Positions 60,080-64,000 of a stretch of 64,000 nt of DNA are shown here, one piece after another. Position 1 is the first letter of the stretch. Each line of letters opens with the position of its first letter. The stretch is taken from NCBI GenBank assembly GCA_965661345.1, contig CBFIDK010000007.1:29252-93251 (forward strand), in the 5' to 3' direction. The DNA comes from GCA-2862585 sp965661345 (GTDB taxonomy: Bacteria; Bacteroidota; Bacteroidia; Flavobacteriales; UBA7312). Below the pieces are notes generated by a model that saw only the letters and a program-made list of their open reading frames with translations, had not been told where the DNA came from and did not search any database. Position numbers and translations under genes: made by a program.

Positions 60080-61080
60080 TATGGAATTTCAACTGTATTT
60101 AGTATTTCTGTAATAATGTCTTCGCTGGAAATATTTTCTGCCTCTGCCTCATATGATAAGCCGATTCTGTGGCGTAAAACATCGTGACAAATTGAGCGTA
60201 TATCTTCTGGGATTACGTAGCCTCTACGCTGAATAAAAGCGTATGCTTTCGACGCCAAAGCCAAACTGATACTTGCACGAGGAGAAGCACCAAAACTGAT
60301 TAAGTTTTCAAACTTTTTCAGTCCATACTGATCTGGATATCTTGTGGCAAATACAATGTCAACAATGTATTGCTCAATTTTCTCATCCATGTAAACTTCT
60401 TTTACTAATTCACGGGCTGCAAGAATATCTTTTGTTTTAAGTATTTGATTAGCCTTTGGAAATGACTTTGCTAGGTTATGTCTAACGATTAGTTTTTCTT
60501 CTTCTTTCTTTGGGTAATCTATCACTACTTTGAGCATGAATCTATCCACCTGTGCTTCTGGCAAAGGGTAAGTTCCTTCCTGTTCAACTGGGTTTTGAGT
60601 TGCTAATACCAAGAAAGGTTCTTCTAGTTTAAAACTTTCTTCACCAATGGTAATTTGTCTTTCCTGCATGGCTTCTAAAAGTGCCGATTGCACTTTTGCT
60701 GGCGCTCTATTTATTTCGTCAGCTAGAATAAAGTTAGCAAAAATGGGTCCTTTTTTAATGGAAAACGTTTCGTTTTTGGGACTATATATTTGTGTTCCCA
60801 ATACATCTGCAGGTAAAAGGTCAGGAGTGAACTGAATTCTGCTGAAATTTGCATCAAGCGTATTCGCAAGTGTATTAATAGCTAGCGTTTTTGCAAGTCC
60901 AGGGACACCTTCAAGCAAAATGTGTCCATTAGAAAGTAGACCAATCAACAGCCTTTCAGTCATGTGTTTTTGTCCCACAATGACCTTATTCATTTCCATC
61001 ATGAGCATATCAATAAAGGCACTGTTTTTATTGATTTTTTCATTTAGTTCTTTAATGTCTACATTAGAAGTTGAATCCAT
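60079..61080 (-). CDS. moxR: MoxR family AAA+ ATPase
   Basis: 333-residue AAA+ ATPase: Walker A GVPGLAKT near 56-63, Walker B ILADEINRAP, sensor 1 LVLATQNPVEQEGTYPLPEAQVDRF, and the C-terminal lid with GASPRASISLA. MoxR proteins act as chaperones for VWA-domain partners, here DUF58/BatA/BatB. First gene of the nine-gene Bat operon, with a -7 box about 60 bases upstream of the ATG. Confidence 0.95.
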   Translation of the reverse strand: MDSTSNVDIKELNEKINKNSAFIDMLMMEMNKVIVGQKHMTERLLIGLLSNGHILLEGVPGLAKTLAINTLANTLDANFSRIQFTPDLLPADVLGTQIYSPKNETFSIKKGPIFANFILADEINRAPAKVQSALLEAMQERQITIGEESFKLEEPFLVLATQNPVEQEGTYPLPEAQVDRFMLKVVIDYPKKEEEKLIVRHNLAKSFPKANQILKTKDILAARELVKEVYMDEKIEQYIVDIVFATRYPDQYGLKKFENLISFGASPRASISLALASKAYAFIQRRGYVIPEDIRSICHDVLRHRIGLSYEAEAENISSEDIITEILNTVEIP

Positions 61081-61143
61081 AGTTTTAAAAGTTAAATGTA
61101 TGTTTTGGGTTATACTTCAGTTTTTCAAAAATTGTTAACGACA

Positions 61144-61151
61144 CAAATTTA
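61144..61151 (-). promoter_or_regulatory. -7 promoter box of the Bat operon
   Basis: Minus-strand TAAATTTG, exact TAnnTTTG, 63 bases before the moxR ATG. No TTG at 19 bases upstream; GTTT is the nearest -33 candidate. Confidence 0.5.
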
Positions 61152-61305
61152 ATCCTATTGTATAAATAAACATTCATTTCGAAAAAAAATATCAAACATT
61201 GTGGTTGTTTGAAATTCATGATTGGAAAGTCTTTAAGGGCATTAATGCATTAATAGTCAAATGTATTAAGTATTTCTTTTCAATTGAATATCTTCGCACT
61301 GTTTA

Positions 61306-62055
61306 ATGAAGCAAAGATATTTCATAGAATTAATGTACGATGGTACCGCTTATCACGGCTGGCAAATACAGCCTAATTCTTCTACTGTTCAAGAGCAAAT
61401 AAACCTCTCGCTTAGCACCGTTTTAGGTGAAGAAATTAACGTTGTTGGTGCAGGAAGAACTGACACGGCTGTACATGCCAAGCAAATGTTTGCTCATTTT
61501 GATAGCGCAGTTGAGTTCGGTATGGATGAGCTCGTTTTTAAATTAAACTCCTTTTTAAAAAATGACATTAGCATTGTAAGGGTATTTAAAGTAGGAGATT
61601 CTGCCCACTCGAGATTTGATGCCATTTCGAGGAAATACGAATACATTATTCATAAAAATAAAAATCCCTTTTTGATAAATAAGGCATGGCATTTTCACAA
61701 AAATTTGGATATAGATGCAATGAACGAAGCAGCCAAATTTTTAATGAATTATAACGATTTCACTTCTTTTTCTAAATTGCATACCCAAACCAAAACCAAC
61801 AATTGTACCATTACCTTTGCAAAATGGGAGGAGCGAGGCGATACACTTGTTTTTAGCATAGAAGCAGATAGGTTTTTAAGAAATATGGTCAGGGCAATTG
61901 TGGGTACTCTTGTTGCTATTGGCGAAAAGAAACTGTCAATTCAAGATTTTATTGAAATAATCGAAAGTAAAGACAGATCTAAGGCAGGGGTGTCCGTTCC
62001 CGCGCATGGATTATATTTAGTGAAAGTTGAATACCCAAAAGACATTAGTTCATGA
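61306..62055 (+). CDS. truA: tRNA pseudouridine(38-40) synthase
   Basis: Isomerises uridines 38-40 of the tRNA anticodon arm. MYDGTAYHGWQIQPNSSTVQ lies at the N-terminus, the catalytic aspartate is in GAGRTDTAVHAKQ (near residue 52), and FLRNMVRAIVGTL is in the C-terminal part. The length of 249 is typical. A near-consensus -7 box TATCTTCG lies ten bases before the ATG. Its ATGA overlap joins it to the ABC exporter gene. Confidence 0.96.
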   Translation: MKQRYFIELMYDGTAYHGWQIQPNSSTVQEQINLSLSTVLGEEINVVGAGRTDTAVHAKQMFAHFDSAVEFGMDELVFKLNSFLKNDISIVRVFKVGDSAHSRFDAISRKYEYIIHKNKNPFLINKAWHFHKNLDIDAMNEAAKFLMNYNDFTSFSKLHTQTKTNNCTITFAKWEERGDTLVFSIEADRFLRNMVRAIVGTLVAIGEKKLSIQDFIEIIESKDRSKAGVSVPAHGLYLVKVEYPKDISS

Positions 62056-63800
62056 GTAAAGTAGAAGGAAAAACATTTGATGTTACCTTATTGCGACGCG
62101 TAATGGCCTATGTTAAGCCCTATAAATCGTTATTTTTTGGCACCTCTCTATTTGCAATACTTTTAGCGTTTTTATCTCCAGCCAAACCAATTCTTATTCA
62201 ATATGCTTTTGATAATTTTATATTAAATCCAGATGAATATAAATTGTTACTCACAACCTTAGTTCTTGTTGCAATACTAATTGCAGAAAGCATTTCACAA
62301 TACTTTTACACCTATTGGGCTAATATTTTGGGGCAAAGCGTTATTAAAGATTTACGATTACAGACTTACAAGAAGATAATCAATTTTAGGCAACAGTTTT
62401 TTGATAAAAATCCGATAGGCTCATTGGTAACCCGAGTGGTTTCTGATATTGAAACTATTTCAGATATTTTCTCACAAGGTTTGTTGGTGATTGTTGCGGA
62501 TATTTTAAAATTACTGATTGTCATCATTGTGATGTTTGCCACCGATTGGCGATTGACATTATTTAGTTTAGCCTCAATACCCTTGTTGCTGGTAGCTACG
62601 TATTGGTTTAAGCGTTCCATCAAATCTGCATTTCAAGATGTAAGAAAGCAAGTTTCGGCCTTAAATACTTTCGTGCAAGAACACATAGTTGGAATGTATA
62701 TAGTACAGCTTTTCAATAGAGAGAAGAAAGAGTATAACAGTTTTAAGAAGATTAACGAAGCCCACCGAGAGGCTCATATCCGCTCCATTTGGTACTATTC
62801 TATATTTTTTCCGATAGTTGAAATATTATCGGCAGTTTCTGTTGGCTTGCTAATTTGGTGGGGAGGCATTGAGTCAGTGACCTCAAACGATGTTACTTTA
62901 GGAGAACTTATCGCCTTTATTCTTTACATACACATGCTGTTCAGGCCGATTAGACAGCTCGCTGACCGTTTTAATGTGTTGCAGATGGGAATGGTGGCAG
63001 CCGAACGGGTTTTCAAAGTGGTAGATAATGCCGAATCGATAGCAGATACGGGCAATATTGAACTTAATAATTGTAAAGGCGAAATTGAGTTCAAAAACGT
63101 CTGGTTTGCTTACAACGATGAAGATTGGGTGTTGAAGGGTGTTTCATTTAAAGTTAAATCTGGAGATACCCTTGCTATTATTGGGGCAACAGGTTCTGGA
63201 AAATCTACAATTATCAATCTTTTAACACGAAATTACGAAATAAACAAAGGAGATATATATATAGATGGGCGAAATTATTTGGAATACAGCTTGGATTCTC
63301 TTAGAGACAACATTGCCGTAGTGTTGCAAGACGTCTTTTTGTTTTCAAATTCGGTATTACACAACATTACTTTGGGTAGAGAAATTTCATTTGAAGAAGT
63401 GCAAAAGTACGCACGTGATATTGAGATAGAAGACTTTATACAGTCGTTGCCAAACGGTTACAATTATGATGTGCGGGAGAGAGGTAACATGTTGTCGTTA
63501 GGCCAGAGGCAATTAATTTCTTTTTTGAGAGCTTACGTTACACAGCCCAAAATATTAGTGCTTGACGAAGCCACTTCAAGCATAGATTCTGAGAGTGAAT
63601 CTCTAATCCAGCGTTCAACAGAAAAGTTGACAAAAGGCCGAACATCAATTGTTATTGCACACAGGTTAGCAACCATACAAAATGCTACAAAAATTTTACT
63701 ATTGGATGACGGTAAAGTTATTGAAGAGGGGACACATTCTGAACTAATTTCTCTTAATAATAAATATAAATTATTGTTCGATTTACAATTCAAAAAATAA
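62052..63800 (+). CDS. ABC exporter, fused membrane and ATPase domains (MsbA-like)
   Basis: 582 residues: a six-helix type I exporter membrane domain (about 15-320) followed by a nucleotide-binding domain (about 335-582). Walker A IGATGSGKST is near 376-385, the signature is MLSLGQRQL near 481 (LSLGQ in place of LSGGQ), Walker B ILVLDEATSSID near 500, and the switch histidine IVIAHRLATIQ. It resembles lipid/multidrug exporters such as MsbA; substrate unknown. Cotranscribed with truA (4-nt overlap). Confidence 0.92.
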   Translation: MSKVEGKTFDVTLLRRVMAYVKPYKSLFFGTSLFAILLAFLSPAKPILIQYAFDNFILNPDEYKLLLTTLVLVAILIAESISQYFYTYWANILGQSVIKDLRLQTYKKIINFRQQFFDKNPIGSLVTRVVSDIETISDIFSQGLLVIVADILKLLIVIIVMFATDWRLTLFSLASIPLLLVATYWFKRSIKSAFQDVRKQVSALNTFVQEHIVGMYIVQLFNREKKEYNSFKKINEAHREAHIRSIWYYSIFFPIVEILSAVSVGLLIWWGGIESVTSNDVTLGELIAFILYIHMLFRPIRQLADRFNVLQMGMVAAERVFKVVDNAESIADTGNIELNNCKGEIEFKNVWFAYNDEDWVLKGVSFKVKSGDTLAIIGATGSGKSTIINLLTRNYEINKGDIYIDGRNYLEYSLDSLRDNIAVVLQDVFLFSNSVLHNITLGREISFEEVQKYARDIEIEDFIQSLPNGYNYDVRERGNMLSLGQRQLISFLRAYVTQPKILVLDEATSSIDSESESLIQRSTEKLTKGRTSIVIAHRLATIQNATKILLLDDGKVIEEGTHSELISLNNKYKLLFDLQFKK

Positions 63801-63902
63801 TTTGAAGCTGTAAGTTTGATTCTTTTTTTTCGCTTTAAGTAGAAGGTAAATTGGAATAAAAATTTATAATATTGTGGTTTATTTCATATTAAATTATTAG
63901 CC

Positions 63903-64000
63903 ATGTTTTCGAATAATTTTTGTAAATTTACACACCACACCACACCACACCACACCCATTGTTTAGTAATACTTTCGTTTTTAATTTTCTTTAGTTTTCC
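63903..64000 (+). CDS. 5' end of an ORF with a pentanucleotide repeat, cut by window edge
   Basis: From ATG 63903 the frame stays open to the window end (32 codons plus two bases). Residues 10-18 are encoded by a CACAC repeat (His/Thr/Pro-rich); after it comes a hydrophobic run (LVILSFLIFFSF) that looks like the core of a signal peptide. If real, it is the start of an exported protein. The upstream 100 bases are AT-rich with no clear promoter. Too short for certainty; the true start could also lie beyond the repeat. Confidence 0.4.
   Translation, partial: MFSNNFCKFTHHTTPHHTHCLVILSFLIFFSF
63931..63955 (+). repeat. Simple repeat (CACAC)x5
   Basis: Five perfect tandem copies of CACAC, followed by CC. 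The unit length is not a multiple of three, so a change in copy number would shift the frame of the ORF that spans it. Confidence 0.95.

Noticed and set aside
63931..63957. CACAC repeat as a CRISPR array
   Set aside because: The units are five bases long with no spacers; it is a simple sequence repeat.

Overview
This is a 64 kb, AT-rich chromosomal window from a Gram-negative Bacteroidota, most likely Flavobacteriales. The evidence is type IX secretion C-terminal sorting domains, a complete Bat (aerotolerance) operon, lipid A genes, a YtxJ-type bacillithiol protein, families typical of the phylum (DUF4159, DUF4293, DUF2752, DUF4369-TlpA) and many promoters with the Bacteroidota -7 box TAnnTTTG. 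Genes are tightly packed, often overlapping by 1-17 nt, and only one stretch over 300 bases lacks a gene. I see no rRNA, CRISPR array, prophage or intact insertion sequence.

Layout. 1-6 kb: the truncated end of ung; divergently, a small lipoprotein-ytxJ-lipA operon; a large secreted beta-propeller protein; gap. 5.9-17.2 kb: one apparent minus-strand operon of eleven genes, hemH-hemA-hemC-hemD-hemE-hemF-hemB-hemL-gatB-tlpA-like-lpxH. It encodes heme synthesis from glutamyl-tRNA to heme except protoporphyrinogen oxidase. 17.2-17.75 kb is non-coding and ends in tRNA-Val(GAC). 17.9-21.3 kb: tsaD, ribBA, a DUF2147 protein, a candidate small RNA and a DUF4442 protein on the minus strand. 21.4-25.6 kb: surE, a small membrane protein, lpxB and a frameshifted comEC.

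25.6-33 kb: histidine catabolism (ftcD, hutI), then aroC, a dicarboxylate/amino-acid symporter and an OmpA/TPR/PD40 envelope protein. 33-39 kb: rplS, trmD, a T9SS cargo with tandem repeats, an S74 tail-fibre-type secreted protein, tRNA-Leu(GAG), tRNA-Lys(TTT), an acetyltransferase-like protein and an SDR. 39.4-49.8 kb: aroK, hutH, a SAM methyltransferase with a non-ATG start, an AI-2E family permease, a DUF4159 protein, rsmE, a PLP class IV enzyme, a YqgE/AlgH protein, an MBL hydrolase, mpl and three small membrane proteins. 49.8-53 kb: a secreted protein of unknown function, rho and a DUF4293 protein. 52.6-61.1 kb: the Bat operon moxR-DUF58-(BatX-like)-batA-batB-batC-batD-batE, closed by a metallophosphoesterase. 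61.3-64 kb: truA, an ABC exporter and, at the right edge, an open frame containing a pentanucleotide repeat.

Most of the window is core metabolism and envelope maintenance. I did not find a clearly new multi-gene system. The items most worth checking are the (CACAC)5 repeat inside a putative signal-peptide ORF at the right edge, the promoter-terminator pair that looks like an ~80-nt small RNA near 20.7 kb, the comEC frameshift, and the set of promoters that sit so close to start codons that leaderless mRNAs are implied.
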